A stretch of 64,000 nucleotides of DNA from Proteocatella sphenisci DSM 23131 (lineage in GTDB: Bacteria > Bacillota > Clostridia > Peptostreptococcales > Filifactoraceae): assembly GCF_000423525.1 (NCBI RefSeq), contig NZ_AUID01000014.1, positions 1-64,000 on the forward strand, written 5' to 3'. A program made the position numbers and the translations under genes. The notes under the pieces are model-generated. The model was not told the origin of the DNA, did not search any database, and saw only the letters and a list, made by a program, of their open reading frames with translations. Below are positions 42,241-52,014 of the stretch, piece by piece; position 1 is the first letter of the stretch; the number at the start of each line of letters is the position of its first letter.

Positions 42241-43768
42241 ACAATTTTATTATTTCGTATACTTTATTAATATTTAAATATTTCCTGAAATGATTTTCAA
42301 GTTTATCATATTCGTTTTCTTTGAATTTATTAATATCAAAGGTATCAAGTTCACTTTTGCCAAATCCTTTTTTTATTCTTATGTTTTGCAATATAGTTTC
42401 TGTAAACCCTATGTTATCAAATATTCCGTGAAGATACGAACCCATTACATTGTTCTCGGTATTAATCATACCGTCGATTTCATTGTGACTTTTACCAAGC
42501 TTTTCAAAAACTTCAGAGAATATTTGATCCTTTTTTATATCTACATTTGTCTTTCCACAATGCAACTCGTAACCACTTACTTCTAGATTCTCAGCGCCAT
42601 AAAAAATACTGTTTTCATTGAAACTTGTTTTTATTTTCGCCTTAGTTTGCACTGTGATTTTATCCTTTTCAAAAACGGTATCATGAGATAAAATCCCCAA
42701 GCCAGAAATTTCTTTAATATCAGACTCCACTCCTAAAGGATCGAATATTTTTTTTCCAAGGATTTGATATCCTCCACATATGCCTATAACTGGTACTCCT
42801 TTTTTATTGTTAAGTTCGTAAAGTTGGGGATACAATTTACTTTTTTTGAAAGAAATCAAATCTTCGATTGTATTTTTTGTTCCTGGTATAATAATTAAAT
42901 CCGGATTTAAAAACTCGGAGTCTATATCCACGTACCTTATATTGACATCTGGATAGCGTCTAAATATATCAAAATCTGTAGAATTTGACATATGATTTAA
43001 TCTTACTATTTCTATATCAATATGTTTGGATTTATTTATGGGATTATGTTTCTCTGTTATAGAGTCTTCATCCTCAAGTTCTATGTTTATATATGGTATC
43101 ACTCCAAGAACAGGTTTTTGCGTTAACTGCTCTATTTTTTTTATGCCTTCATCAAGCAGTTCAACTTTTCCTCTAAATTTATTGATTATGATACCTTTTA
43201 TACGGGCACGCTCTTCTTCTTTTAAAAGCATGATGGTGCCATATATAGATGCAAAAACACCACCCCTGTCTATGTCTGCAACAAGAATCACAGGAGCATC
43301 GACCATATTTGCCATACCCATATTTGCAATGTCATTTTCATTCATGTTTATTTCTGCAGGGCTACCAGCCCCTTCTATTAGTATTACTTCATTTTCAGAT
43401 GCGAGTATATCATAAGCTTCCTTTATTCCTGGAATCAAACTTGATTTGATTTTTTTAAATCCCGAGCTTTCAAGATTGTCATATATTTTCCCCATGAATA
43501 TAATTTGGGAAATGTTGTTTCCTGCAGGCTTTAATAGTAAGGGATTCATCTCAACTCGAGGTAACTTATTACAAGCTTCTGCCTGAACAACTTGCGCTCT
43601 TCCCATTTCAAGTCCCTGATCTGTTACAAAAGAGTTTAGAGCCATATTCTGAGATTTAAAGGGTGAAACATCATATCCATCTTTGGTTAAAATTCTGCAA
43701 AGAGCTGTAGTCACTATACTTTTACCAGCGCCTGAAGATGTTCCTTGTATCATTAAATTTTTAGCCAT
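42239..43768 (-). CDS. cobQ: Cobyric acid synthase
   Basis: This 509-residue enzyme amidates adenosylcobyrinic acid a,c-diamide at four side chains with glutamine and ATP, a late step in cobalamin assembly. The N-terminal ATPase domain begins MIQGTSSGAGKSIVTTALCR. The C-terminal class I glutaminase has the nucleophile cysteine in GICGGYQILG near 330 and the histidine in GSYLHGIFDN near 435. The ATG at 43768 has GGAG six bases upstream and is preferred to the ATG at 43780. It lies 12 bases behind the CobD-like gene; together they supply the coenzyme used by KamDE. Confidence 0.94.
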   Translation of the reverse strand: MAKNLMIQGTSSGAGKSIVTTALCRILTKDGYDVSPFKSQNMALNSFVTDQGLEMGRAQVVQAEACNKLPRVEMNPLLLKPAGNNISQIIFMGKIYDNLESSGFKKIKSSLIPGIKEAYDILASENEVILIEGAGSPAEINMNENDIANMGMANMVDAPVILVADIDRGGVFASIYGTIMLLKEEERARIKGIIINKFRGKVELLDEGIKKIEQLTQKPVLGVIPYINIELEDEDSITEKHNPINKSKHIDIEIVRLNHMSNSTDFDIFRRYPDVNIRYVDIDSEFLNPDLIIIPGTKNTIEDLISFKKSKLYPQLYELNNKKGVPVIGICGGYQILGKKIFDPLGVESDIKEISGLGILSHDTVFEKDKITVQTKAKIKTSFNENSIFYGAENLEVSGYELHCGKTNVDIKKDQIFSEVFEKLGKSHNEIDGMINTENNVMGSYLHGIFDNIGFTETILQNIRIKKGFGKSELDTFDINKFKENEYDKLENHFRKYLNINKVYEIIKL

Positions 43769-43780
43769 ATTTTTCTCCAT

Positions 43781-44845
43781 CTATTTTTTTAATATAATAT
43801 CCTTAAAACATTTGAAAAAGTAATCATTTTGTTCACTTTCTTTAATATTAATTCTTATAAATCTTTCATCTAAGCCATCAAAATTAGAGCAATCTCTTAT
43901 TAATATTCCGTGTTTTTTTATCATTTCTTCTTTTATCTGACCGGCATTTCGTCTCTCATCAATTCTTATAAGTATAAAATTAGTTTGAGTTGGATAGACG
44001 GTGATACCTTTTATACCAGATAGGATTTTACTAAATCTCGCAATTTCATCATGATAATACTTTTTACTTTTAGAATAAAAACTCTGATCAAAGATAACAT
44101 CTATTAATTTTTGAGCAAATATGTTAACGGTCCAAGGTTCTTTATATTTCCAAAGTTCATCTATTAATGATGGACTTGATAGAGCATAACCTAATCTTAC
44201 ACTTGTGAGAGAATGAAATTTTGTAAGAGCTCTTATTATTATTAAATTATCATAATATGGAATTTTGTTAACCAGGCTATATTGTTCAGAATTATACACA
44301 AAATCCATAAAGGTTTCATCAATCATTAGTATGGTCTTATTTTCTTTACACAAATTCAGTACTTTTTCTATTTGATTAACATTGCCAGAAGGATTATTGG
44401 GATTGCATATTACAAGTAAATCCAGATTTTTTATTTCTTTTGAGAGCTCATCTATATTTATAGTGAACTCGTCTTCGTAAAACAGATTAATTACAGTTTT
44501 GTCTTCGATTAGTGCAGCTCTTTCGTATTCACCAAATGTTGGCTGAAAAATCCCTATTTTCTTTATGCTCTTTATTTTCATAATTAGAAACATAAGTTCT
44601 GTAGAACCATTACCCACTATTGTGTTTTCAATATCTAATCCATACTTTTGTGCTATTTTTTTTCGTAAATTTATGTAATTGGGATCAAGATAGTAATTTA
44701 AATCTTTTGAAGTAATCGTATTTAAGATTTCGTCTATGCTTTCAGGAGAAAATATATTGACATTAGAACTGTAATCTAATATGTCAGTAATTCCATACTT
44801 ACTTTTTGCATTTTCCACATCTGCTCCATGTGCTATCGGTTTCAT
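43781..44845 (-). CDS. CobD-like threonine-phosphate decarboxylase (class I/II aminotransferase fold)
   Basis: This 354-residue PLP enzyme has IAHGADVENAKSKYG and ILDYSSNVNIFSP at the start, the CobD-type opening. LLVICNPNNPSGNV and MIDETFMDFV follow, with the PLP lysine in RALTKFHSLTSVRLGYA. Adjacent cobQ supports CobD, which makes (R)-1-aminopropan-2-ol phosphate for the nucleotide loop. A histidinol-phosphate aminotransferase is the alternative, as the families are close. The ATG at 44845 follows AAGAAAGG; an upstream frame to 44914 would start before a terminator hairpin and is rejected. Confidence 0.8.
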   Translation of the reverse strand: MKPIAHGADVENAKSKYGITDILDYSSNVNIFSPESIDEILNTITSKDLNYYLDPNYINLRKKIAQKYGLDIENTIVGNGSTELMFLIMKIKSIKKIGIFQPTFGEYERAALIEDKTVINLFYEDEFTINIDELSKEIKNLDLLVICNPNNPSGNVNQIEKVLNLCKENKTILMIDETFMDFVYNSEQYSLVNKIPYYDNLIIIRALTKFHSLTSVRLGYALSSPSLIDELWKYKEPWTVNIFAQKLIDVIFDQSFYSKSKKYYHDEIARFSKILSGIKGITVYPTQTNFILIRIDERRNAGQIKEEMIKKHGILIRDCSNFDGLDERFIRINIKESEQNDYFFKCFKDIILKK

Positions 44846-44860
44846 TATTATCCTTTCTTC

Positions 44861-44893
44861 AAAAAAAGATGATTGTAAACAATCATCTTTTTT
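44861..44893 (-). terminator. Terminator after potD
   Basis: AAAAAGATGATTGT pairs with ACAATCATCTTTTT around two bases. It separates the pot operon from the CobD-like gene. Confidence 0.85.
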
Positions 44894-44915
44894 AATACAT
44901 ATTTTAAAATTCATA

Positions 44916-45956
44916 TTATGAAGATTTTATTTCAGTCCATGCTTTGTCGTATTCAGTAGTAAACTCTCCTAAATCAAGAAATACTTCTCCTATATTATTT
45001 ATATCCCCTGTTGGATATAAATAAGGGTTTGAAGTGTCCTTCTCAGGTAAAAAATTAAGAGCCTCCATGTTTGGTGATGAATACTTTATATAATCACTGT
45101 TTTTTGCAGCAATTTCAGGTCTCATCATAAAGTTTATGAATTTTTCTGCCAATTCCTTATTTTGTGATGTTTTAGGAACTGCCATCGTATCAAACCATAG
45201 ATTTGTACCTTCTTGTGGAATAGAATAAGCAAGATTTTCATTTTCATCCATCAAAAGCATTGCATCTCCAGACCAGCAAAGTGCCATTGCAGCTTCTTCA
45301 GCTATCATTTGATCTTTGTATGTGTCAACTTCATAAGCTCTTACTAAAGGTTTTTGCTCTATCAGAGTTGCTTTTGCTTCATTTAGCTCATCAATGTTTT
45401 TTGTATTTAGTGAATAACCCAGCATTTTCAAGGTTACACCAATAGTATCTCTTGACGAATCCAGCATAAGGATTTTACCGGCATATTTTTCATCCCAAAG
45501 TATTTCCCATGAATTAACAGGCTCGGTTACCATGTTTTTGTTATATACTATGCCCATAGTCCCCCATAGATAAGGAACTGAATGCTTGCTATTCGAATCG
45601 TATGGTAGATTTGTAAATCTCTCATCGATGTTTTTGAAATTATCCAGATTAGTATAGTCCAGCTCATTGAGCAAATCTTTAGATAACATATATTCAACCA
45701 TGTATTCTGAAGGGAATATTACATCGTATGCTGTTCCACCGGCTTCTATTTTTGCCAGCATTTCTTCATTCGTAGCATATTCTTCATAATTGACTTTAAC
45801 GTTAAACTCATCTTCAAATTCTCTGATAACTGATTTGTCTATATAATCACCCCAGTTATAAACATTTAAAACTTCTTTGCTTCCAGAGCCGCCACACGCA
45901 GTAAGTGAAAGTCCCAATGTAAAAATAAGCATAATACTTGTAAATATTTTCTTCAA
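44916..45956 (-). CDS. potD: Spermidine/putrescine-binding lipoprotein
   Basis: The 346-residue solute receptor of a polyamine ABC transporter is anchored outside the membrane. The signal peptide LKKIFTSIMLIFTLGLS ends in the lipobox LTAC. The mature protein begins LNVYNWGDYIDKSVIREFE, the PotD hallmark, and contains DVIFPSEYMVEYM and LCWSGDAMLLMDEN. The start is TTG at 45956: GGAGG lies eight bases upstream and the signal peptide begins exactly there. A longer ATG frame from 46049 would add 31 charged residues overlapping potC. Confidence 0.92.
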   Translation of the reverse strand: MKKIFTSIMLIFTLGLSLTACGGSGSKEVLNVYNWGDYIDKSVIREFEDEFNVKVNYEEYATNEEMLAKIEAGGTAYDVIFPSEYMVEYMLSKDLLNELDYTNLDNFKNIDERFTNLPYDSNSKHSVPYLWGTMGIVYNKNMVTEPVNSWEILWDEKYAGKILMLDSSRDTIGVTLKMLGYSLNTKNIDELNEAKATLIEQKPLVRAYEVDTYKDQMIAEEAAMALCWSGDAMLLMDENENLAYSIPQEGTNLWFDTMAVPKTSQNKELAEKFINFMMRPEIAAKNSDYIKYSSPNMEALNFLPEKDTSNPYLYPTGDINNIGEVFLDLGEFTTEYDKAWTEIKSS

Positions 45957-46008
45957 TTTTTTTCCTCCTTGTTCCTTAAAAAAATTTAAAACTTGATATA
46001 TCATAAAT

Positions 46009-46794
46009 TTATTTTTTCTCTGTTTCTTTGTGTTGTTTAAGCTGAACAATAAACATTATAGTAAGGAGCACAATAAACATTATGCTCGAAAGTGCATTTA
46101 TTGTAGGGCTTACTCCTCGTTTTGTCATTGAATATATTTTTATTGATAAAGTACTCACCCCTGACCCTGTAGTAAAGAAACTTACAATAAAGTCATCAAG
46201 TGACAGAGTAAAGGCCATAAGTGCTCCTGTAAATATGCCTGGTGTTATTTCTGGTAGAATCACCTTTAAAAAAGCTTGTAAGGGTGTTGCCCCTAAATCC
46301 AAGGCAGCTTCTTCCAAATGTGGATCCAGCTGTTGAAGTTTAGGAAGGATCGCGAATATAACATAGGGTATATTAAAAGTTATATGCGCAAGTATCAATG
46401 TGAAATATCCCAGCTTTAACTTAAGAATAACAAAAAGAGTAAGAAGAGATATTCCAATCACTATATCTGGGCTTATCATTGGAATGTAACTTAAGTTTAT
46501 AAACAAGTTTTTATATTTAGGCTTAAGACTATGAATTCCAATGGAGGTTAGAGTTCCTATTATTGTAGCAACTACAGATGACACTATGGCTACCACAAAG
46601 GTCGTATATAAGGCTCTCATTATATCGGGATCTCTAAATAGTTCTTGATACCAGTTCAATGTAAATCCAGACCAATTCCCTCTGTATTTTGAATCATTGA
46701 AAGAGAAAACAATTAAGACTATTATTGGAATATACAGAAATGAATAAATCAAAAAACTGTATATATTAGAAAATAATCCTTTGATTTTTACCAT
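46009..46794 (-). CDS. potC: Polyamine ABC transporter permease PotC
   Basis: This 261-residue inner permease has six hydrophobic helices. The transporter coupling loop that contacts PotA reads EAALDLGATPLQAFLKVILPEITPG, near residues 165-190. The N-terminal pattern YIPIIVLIVFSFNDSKY is typical of PotC. It overlaps potB by seven bases and is followed by potD. Together with PotA and PotB it imports spermidine or putrescine. Confidence 0.92.
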   Translation of the reverse strand: MVKIKGLFSNIYSFLIYSFLYIPIIVLIVFSFNDSKYRGNWSGFTLNWYQELFRDPDIMRALYTTFVVAIVSSVVATIIGTLTSIGIHSLKPKYKNLFINLSYIPMISPDIVIGISLLTLFVILKLKLGYFTLILAHITFNIPYVIFAILPKLQQLDPHLEEAALDLGATPLQAFLKVILPEITPGIFTGALMAFTLSLDDFIVSFFTTGSGVSTLSIKIYSMTKRGVSPTINALSSIMFIVLLTIMFIVQLKQHKETEKK

Positions 46795-47630
46795 ATTTTT
46801 CCACCTCCATCTTTGGAGCTGTGTTTTGCAAAATAACCCATTGAAATTATAAGGAAAATCATCATTATTACAGAAACTGAAGATCCAAACTGCCAGTTTC
46901 TGGCCGCCATGAATTGATTTTGTATTAGATTACCCAAAAGTATAGTCTGGCCACCTCCAAGCAGATCAGATATTACAAATGTTGAAACGGCGGGCATAAA
47001 TACCATTACAATACCAGTTGCAACTCCCGGAAAGCTCAAAGGGAAAATGATTTTTAGAAATACAAAGAATTCATTGGCTCCCAAATCTCTTGCTGCTTCT
47101 ATAAGACTTTTATCCATTTTTGAAAGTACAGAAAATATTGGAAGAACCATAAAAGGTAGAAAGTTGTAAACCATACCAAGAACAACAGCAGCATTTGTAT
47201 AGAGCATAGTTATGGGTTCATTTATAATTCCAATTTTTATTAATAATTCATTGATTATACCCTGATCTCTGAGCAGTCCCATCCATGCATATGTCCTTAG
47301 AAGAAAATTTGTCCATAGGGGCAAAATAAACAACATAACCATCATGTTTTGTTTCAATCCTCTAGCTCTGCTCATTATAAAAGCCATTGGATATCCTAAA
47401 ATCAAACAAATAACAGTACTTAATAATGAAAGTTTCAGGGATTTCCAGAAAACATTTAAATAAATAGGTTCAAAAAAGTCCTTGTAATTATTCAAAGTGA
47501 AGCTATAAACTATATCACCGAACGAGTCACGTTGCGCAAACGAGTAAAAAATTATAATAAGCAGTGGCACAACGGTAAAAATAATCGTCCATATTATATA
47601 TGGAGAAGTTAACAATCGCTTATTATTCAA
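46788..47630 (-). CDS. potB: Polyamine ABC transporter permease PotB
   Basis: This 280-residue permease has six hydrophobic helices. It opens with a cytoplasmic stretch and a membrane helix IIFTVVPLLIIIFYSFAQ. The coupling loop EAARDLGANEFFVFLKIIFPLSFPG lies near 185-210. It follows potA directly, with one base between the stop codon and the start, and forms the heterodimeric channel with PotC. Confidence 0.92.
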   Translation of the reverse strand: MNNKRLLTSPYIIWTIIFTVVPLLIIIFYSFAQRDSFGDIVYSFTLNNYKDFFEPIYLNVFWKSLKLSLLSTVICLILGYPMAFIMSRARGLKQNMMVMLFILPLWTNFLLRTYAWMGLLRDQGIINELLIKIGIINEPITMLYTNAAVVLGMVYNFLPFMVLPIFSVLSKMDKSLIEAARDLGANEFFVFLKIIFPLSFPGVATGIVMVFMPAVSTFVISDLLGGGQTILLGNLIQNQFMAARNWQFGSSVSVIMMIFLIISMGYFAKHSSKDGGGKIW

Positions 47631-48686
47631 TTATTCTACTTCCTTTCTCATTATATGAATGGCTTCTGGATCAAAACTCAACCCTACTTTGCTATCTACT
47701 TCTGCATTATATATAGAATGAATCATCCATTCTTTCTCGTCAAAATCATCAACAACAATTATTTCATAATGTACACCTTTAAATACTACGTCAGTTACCA
47801 GCCCTTTAATTAATGAGGACGATTCTTTAGTTATTATCAAATCTTCTGGCCTTATTACTATGTCCACATTTTCATTGGAATTAAACCCTTTATCGACGCA
47901 TTCGAATTCTATGTCATTTATTCTACATCTGTAATCTTCTGACATAACCCCATTCATAATGTTACTTTCTCCTATGAAGTCGGCAACAAATTTATTTATT
48001 GGCTCATTATATATATCTTCAGGTACCCCTATCTGTTGAATATACCCATCTTTCATAACAACTATACGATCAGACATAGTAAGTGCTTCTTCCTGGTCAT
48101 GTGTAACGTAAATAAAGGTTATACCAAGATCTTGCTGCATTGTTTTTAGTTCATACTGCATTTCTTTTCTTAATTTTAAATCCAATGCCCCCAGCGGCTC
48201 ATCGAGTAGCAAAACTTTAGGTTCATTAACCAAAGCTCTTGCTATTGCAATTCTTTGTTGCTGCCCACCAGAAAGAGACTGTACCTCTCTATTTTCAAAA
48301 CCTTCGAGGTTAACGAGTTTGAGCATCTTTTTAACTTTTTTATCAATTGTATCATTATCAAGCTTCTTAATTCTCAAACCAAATGCAATATTTTCGTATA
48401 TATTAAGGTGTGGAAAAAGAGCATATTTTTGAAAAACTGTATTTATTTGCCTTTTATAAGGCGGAACATTGGTTATGTCATTCCCATCAAATAAAATTTT
48501 GCCAGATGTATGACTTGTAAAACCTCCAATAATTCTTAGAGTTGTTGTTTTTCCACATCCAGACGGTCCCAGAAAAGTAACGAATTCTTTTTCTTTTATA
48601 GAAAGACTTATGTTACTCAATACCTGCTTTCCATCATCTTCAAATATTTTATTAATATCGATAAGCTCGATAATAGTTTTTTCCAT
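47631..48686 (-). CDS. potA: Polyamine ABC transporter ATP-binding protein PotA
   Basis: This 351-residue ATPase drives polyamine import. Walker [10 protein letters not shown] is near 39-47, the Q-loop is [20 protein letters not shown], the signature [14 protein letters not shown] is near 135, and Walker [15 protein letters not shown] with the switch histidine in [14 protein letters not shown] follows. The C-terminal TOBE-like regulatory domain covers about 240-351. It is the first gene of potABCD. AAAGGAGG precedes the ATG. No operator was recognised upstream. Confidence 0.94.
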   Translation of the reverse strand: MEKTIIELIDINKIFEDDGKQVLSNISLSIKEKEFVTFLGPSGCGKTTTLRIIGGFTSHTSGKILFDGNDITNVPPYKRQINTVFQKYALFPHLNIYENIAFGLRIKKLDNDTIDKKVKKMLKLVNLEGFENREVQSLSGGQQQRIAIARALVNEPKVLLLDEPLGALDLKLRKEMQYELKTMQQDLGITFIYVTHDQEEALTMSDRIVVMKDGYIQQIGVPEDIYNEPINKFVADFIGESNIMNGVMSEDYRCRINDIEFECVDKGFNSNENVDIVIRPEDLIITKESSSLIKGLVTDVVFKGVHYEIIVVDDFDEKEWMIHSIYNAEVDSKVGLSFDPEAIHIMRKEVE

Positions 48687-48755
48687 TTATTACCTCCTTT
48701 GATTTTTCTCCTAAAAAATAATTTTATGTTTATTTAACAAGTTTGTCAATAGGTC

Positions 48756-49034
48756 TTACACAAGATAATAGTACACGGCAATATTTAATACAAAAATCAA
48801 CGGGACTCCAAATTTGAACTTTGGTTTTAATGTTTTATGTCTGTTTACATACATTGAAATCCAAACTCCAGCAGCTCCACCTATAATTGCACAAAGTAAA
48901 AGGTTTTTTTCACTTATTCTTTTTTTGTTATAAATTGCAAATTTTTTATCAATAAACATGATGAAAAATCCAAAGATATTGATGAAAGAAAAATAAACAA
49001 CCAGTGCCTTGAATAAATTTAGACCCTTATCCAT
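48756..49034 (-). CDS. DUF1294 membrane protein
   Basis: This 92-residue protein has three hydrophobic segments. DUF1294 features are FGFFIMFIDKKFAIYNKKRISE, LLLCAIIGGAAGVWISMYVNRHKT and a terminal helix with FKFGVPLIFVLN. The function of the family is unknown. GGAG lies nine bases before the ATG at 49034 and only three before the ATG at 49040, so the shorter form is preferred. It overlaps the end of the flavoprotein gene by eight bases and closes this operon. Confidence 0.85.
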   Translation of the reverse strand: MDKGLNLFKALVVYFSFINIFGFFIMFIDKKFAIYNKKRISEKNLLLCAIIGGAAGVWISMYVNRHKTLKPKFKFGVPLIFVLNIAVYYYLV

Positions 49035-50349
49035 TTTCATTTTCTCCTTGGTTTTTTAATGAAGCTCTTGCTGATTTGCCACAAAGATGACCCGTAGAAA
49101 AAGCAATTTGAAGATTATATCCCCCGGTAAAAGCATCTACATCTATCATCTCTCCAGCAGCATATATTCCTGGATATTTTTTTAAATTTAAGGTTTTAGA
49201 GTTAATTTCTTTTATATCTATTCCACCTCTTGTGACTATAGATTCATTTAGTCCACCATATCCCGTTAGCCTTAATTCAAAATTTTTGAATCCATCAATA
49301 ATATCATTTATTTGATTTTTTTTCATATTTAAAATCTCGCTATCAGGAAAAAGTTCTGATTCTTTGAACTTTTCAAACGATTTTTTATTCAAAACCTCAT
49401 AATGCAAAATATTCTTGACCATCTCTTTAGGAAGAAATTTAGATATCCTGGTAATGAGTTTTTGTTTATCATTTGACTTTACTATTATCATCAACTCTTC
49501 ACGGCTGAGATGTGGCAAAAAATCAATAAACACTTTAATATCTGCAAGTGGTTTATCAGTGATAAAACTACTTGAGTTTATGGCTCCAGGACCACTTATT
49601 CCATTGTGCGTGAAGACTACCCCATCATTCAATTCTGATATTTTTTTGTTATTAAAAAAAGTTGTAAATTTTACGTCAGTTAAAGATATTCCCTGTGATT
49701 GAGTAATAGCGCTTTGATTAGACATAAGTCTTACAAGTGTTGGTTTTAAAGGTACAACATTAATACCAAGTTCCTGAATTATTTCAAATACAGAACCATC
49801 AGACCCAGTGGATTTATAACTTGCTCCCCCACTTGCCAAAATAAGCTTTTTTGTTGAAAGTTTTAATGTCGAATTATTTTCATTTAAAAACAATTCATAC
49901 ATTTCTTTATTATCAATCTGAACCGGGTTTATTTTTATGAGCTGTACGCCTAATAACAAATCAATGCCTGCTTCATTTATTTCATTCAAAAGAAAATCAA
50001 GAAGTTCTTTTGAATTGTCATTTTTAGGATAATATTTTTCCCCTTCAATCTTGAACTCTATAGCTCCTCTATTAAAAAAACTTATTAAGTCCTGATTATT
50101 AAAAGCAGCAAAAGAAGAGTAAAGAAATTTTGGATTTCTTGTTATATTATTATAAAAATCAGATATATCTTTGGTACTTGTTATGTTGCATCTCCCTCCA
50201 CCAGTGATAAGAAACTTTTTACCTATAGAGGAATTTCTTTCTATAATAGCAACCTTTAATTTGTTATTTTTATTCATTTTTGCCGCTTCTAAAGCAGCCA
50301 TTATTCCAGCTGGGCCAGAACCTATTACAACTATATCGTAATCTATCAT
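49027..50349 (-). CDS. HI0933/YhiN (BaiN-like) flavoprotein
   Basis: This 440-residue FAD protein has an N-terminal dinucleotide-binding motif, DIVVIGSGPAGIMAALEA. SIGKKFLITGGGRCNIT is highly characteristic of the HI0933 family, and GGYNLQIAFSTGHLCG is the closing block. BaiN, a family member, acts in bile acid reduction, but most members have no assigned substrate. It overlaps the Ppx/GppA-type gene by one base. Confidence 0.88.
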   Translation of the reverse strand: MIDYDIVVIGSGPAGIMAALEAAKMNKNNKLKVAIIERNSSIGKKFLITGGGRCNITSTKDISDFYNNITRNPKFLYSSFAAFNNQDLISFFNRGAIEFKIEGEKYYPKNDNSKELLDFLLNEINEAGIDLLLGVQLIKINPVQIDNKEMYELFLNENNSTLKLSTKKLILASGGASYKSTGSDGSVFEIIQELGINVVPLKPTLVRLMSNQSAITQSQGISLTDVKFTTFFNNKKISELNDGVVFTHNGISGPGAINSSSFITDKPLADIKVFIDFLPHLSREELMIIVKSNDKQKLITRISKFLPKEMVKNILHYEVLNKKSFEKFKESELFPDSEILNMKKNQINDIIDGFKNFELRLTGYGGLNESIVTRGGIDIKEINSKTLNLKKYPGIYAAGEMIDVDAFTGGYNLQIAFSTGHLCGKSARASLKNQGENENG

Positions 50350-51281
50350 TATTCTCCCTGTATTTTGTTTAGTGATAATTTGTAATACATCAACCCTTCT
50401 AAATTATCATATTCACTTACCGTAACAGTTGTGACATTTAAACATTTAAGAATGCAAATCAATATATTCAATCCAGACACTATTATATCAGCTCTTGCAG
50501 GATCCAAACCAACCACTTTTTTTCTATCTCTAAGTGGAATTTGATTTAAGCTATTCAACATATATTCTACATCTTGAACCTTAAGTAAACTGTTGTGAAT
50601 CTTATTTGTATCATAAGTTTTCATATTTTGATTTATTGATGATGCTGTAGTTATTGTGCCGCCTATTCCGATCACTTTTTTTATATTATAAGTAGTAATT
50701 ATTTTGTATAAGTGTGAAATTTTGCTATTTATATACTTTGTCATTTCTATAAGACTTACATCATCACTGTCTTGTTTAGTTTTGAATTTTTCCGTTAATC
50801 TTACAGCACCTATATCAATGCTTTCTTTGTATATTACTCCTTCTTGTTTAGAACCAACAACAAATTCTGTAGAGCCTCCGCCTATATCTATAATTAAAAG
50901 CTTTTCTGTATCGTCTACTCCCATAGCAACTCCGTAGAACCCTAATTCAGCCTCAGTATTTCCGTTTATTATTTCAATTTCAATACCTGTATTTATTTTT
51001 GCAAGTTCTACAAATTCTTCTTTGTTTTTGGAGTCTCTTAGTGCTGATGTACCAATTGCATAAATATACTCTGCATTGTCTGTTTTTGCCGTATTTACAA
51101 AATTTATGAAAGAATCAAGATTTCGATTAATAGCATCTTTACTTATAAAACCATCTTTATTTATACCTTGACCTATTCTCGTTGTATTAATAGTTTTTTT
51201 TCGGTTTGAAATCGTTTTATTGTAATCCGCTATTAGAAGTCTCATTGAATTAGTTCCAATATCTATACTTGCTATTTTCAT
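50349..51281 (-). CDS. Ppx/GppA family phosphatase
   Basis: This 310-residue actin-fold phosphatase has MKIASIDIGTNSMRLLIAD at the N-terminus and LLIIDIGGGSTEFV near 135, the two phosphate-binding loops. GIGGTITTASSI lies near 225. It is the short form of the exopolyphosphatase/guanosine pentaphosphatase family without a C-terminal HD domain. It hydrolyses polyphosphate or pppGpp; which one is not decided by sequence. It belongs to the rqcP-divIC operon. Confidence 0.9.
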   Translation of the reverse strand: MKIASIDIGTNSMRLLIADYNKTISNRKKTINTTRIGQGINKDGFISKDAINRNLDSFINFVNTAKTDNAEYIYAIGTSALRDSKNKEEFVELAKINTGIEIEIINGNTEAELGFYGVAMGVDDTEKLLIIDIGGGSTEFVVGSKQEGVIYKESIDIGAVRLTEKFKTKQDSDDVSLIEMTKYINSKISHLYKIITTYNIKKVIGIGGTITTASSINQNMKTYDTNKIHNSLLKVQDVEYMLNSLNQIPLRDRKKVVGLDPARADIIVSGLNILICILKCLNVTTVTVSEYDNLEGLMYYKLSLNKIQGE

Positions 51282-51297
51282 ATATTACCTCACTATA

Positions 51298-51576
51298 CTA
51301 TTGCACCATAACATATACAATTTCATCTTTCTTTACCATCTTGAGTTTTTCTCTGGCCATTTTTTCTATGAATTCATTGCTTTTAGCCCCATCAATTTCT
51401 TTTTTTATTTTATCGTTGACTATTATTATATCATCAAATTCCGATTTTAGTTTTATTATGTCTTCTTTGTATTGGTTTATTGTAATAATCTGGTTACCTA
51501 TATAAGCAAGAGGATACATCAAAAAAATAATAATTAAGAAAACAAAAAAATAATATTTAGGATTTTTTCTGAACAT
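51298..51576 (-). CDS. divIC: Septum formation initiator DivIC/FtsB-like protein
   Basis: This 92-residue bitopic division protein has a basic cytoplasmic start (MFRKNPKYY) and one membrane helix at about 8-28. A coiled coil (about 30-70) follows, ending in the FtsB-type EKMAREKLKMVKKDEIVY motif. It assembles with FtsL and DivIB in the divisome. AAGGAG precedes the ATG. In sporulating relatives yabP and yabQ usually lie between rqcP and divIC; here only 23 bases separate the two genes. Confidence 0.88.
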   Translation of the reverse strand: MFRKNPKYYFFVFLIIIFLMYPLAYIGNQIITINQYKEDIIKLKSEFDDIIIVNDKIKKEIDGAKSNEFIEKMAREKLKMVKKDEIVYVMVQ

Positions 51577-51599
51577 CTGTATCTCCTTAATTAGTTCCC

Positions 51600-51842
51600 C
51601 TATTCAATAACTTCATACATATCTACTGCATCTTCTTTTTTGGTACTGTCTTTTATATTTAAAACCTTAATTTTAAGCTTTCTCTCTCCAAATGTGATCT
51701 CAAGTATATCTCCTTCTTTGACTTTGCTTGAGGGTTTTGCTTCTTTTCCATTTATCATTACTACACCTGCATCCGAAGCATCTTTTGCAACTGTTCTTCT
51801 TTTTATGATTCTGGAAACTTTTAGAAATTTATCTATTCTCAT
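51600..51842 (-). CDS. rqcP: S4-domain RNA-binding protein RqcP (YabO)
   Basis: This 80-residue protein is one S4 domain: [21 protein letters not shown], then [20 protein letters not shown]. RqcP stabilises peptidyl-tRNA on the large ribosomal subunit during quality-control tailing with RqcH. AAAGGAG precedes the ATG. It is the first gene of an operon of five (rqcP, divIC, Ppx/GppA-type, HI0933-type, DUF1294). Confidence 0.9.
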   Translation of the reverse strand: MRIDKFLKVSRIIKRRTVAKDASDAGVVMINGKEAKPSSKVKEGDILEITFGERKLKIKVLNIKDSTKKEDAVDMYEVIE

Positions 51843-51917
51843 AAAAACTCCTTTATTTCATTTTTTATACATACAATACAATAATAACATATTGCTATAA
51901 GATATAAAAGATGATTA

Positions 51918-51968
51918 AAAAAAATAAATAAGAGTCGAGAGCTGGAATATGCTTTGTCGACTCTTATT
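51918..51968 (-). terminator. Terminator of purB
   Basis: AATAAGAGTCGA (51927-51938) pairs with TCGACTCTTATT (51957-51968); on the minus strand a run of eight T follows. Confidence 0.88.
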
Positions 51969-52014
51969 TAGATACTGTTAATATATAACTATAATAAATG
52001 GTTATTGTCTTTTT

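Noticed and set aside
43781-44914. Longer reading of the CobD-like gene starting at 44914
   Set aside because: It would begin ahead of the potD terminator hairpin and lacks a ribosome binding site; the ATG at 44845 has both proper spacing and family similarity.
43769-44915. Cobalamin riboswitch for the cobD-like/cobQ unit
   Set aside because: Only a simple terminator hairpin lies between potD and the CobD-like gene; no B12-box-like sequence was seen.
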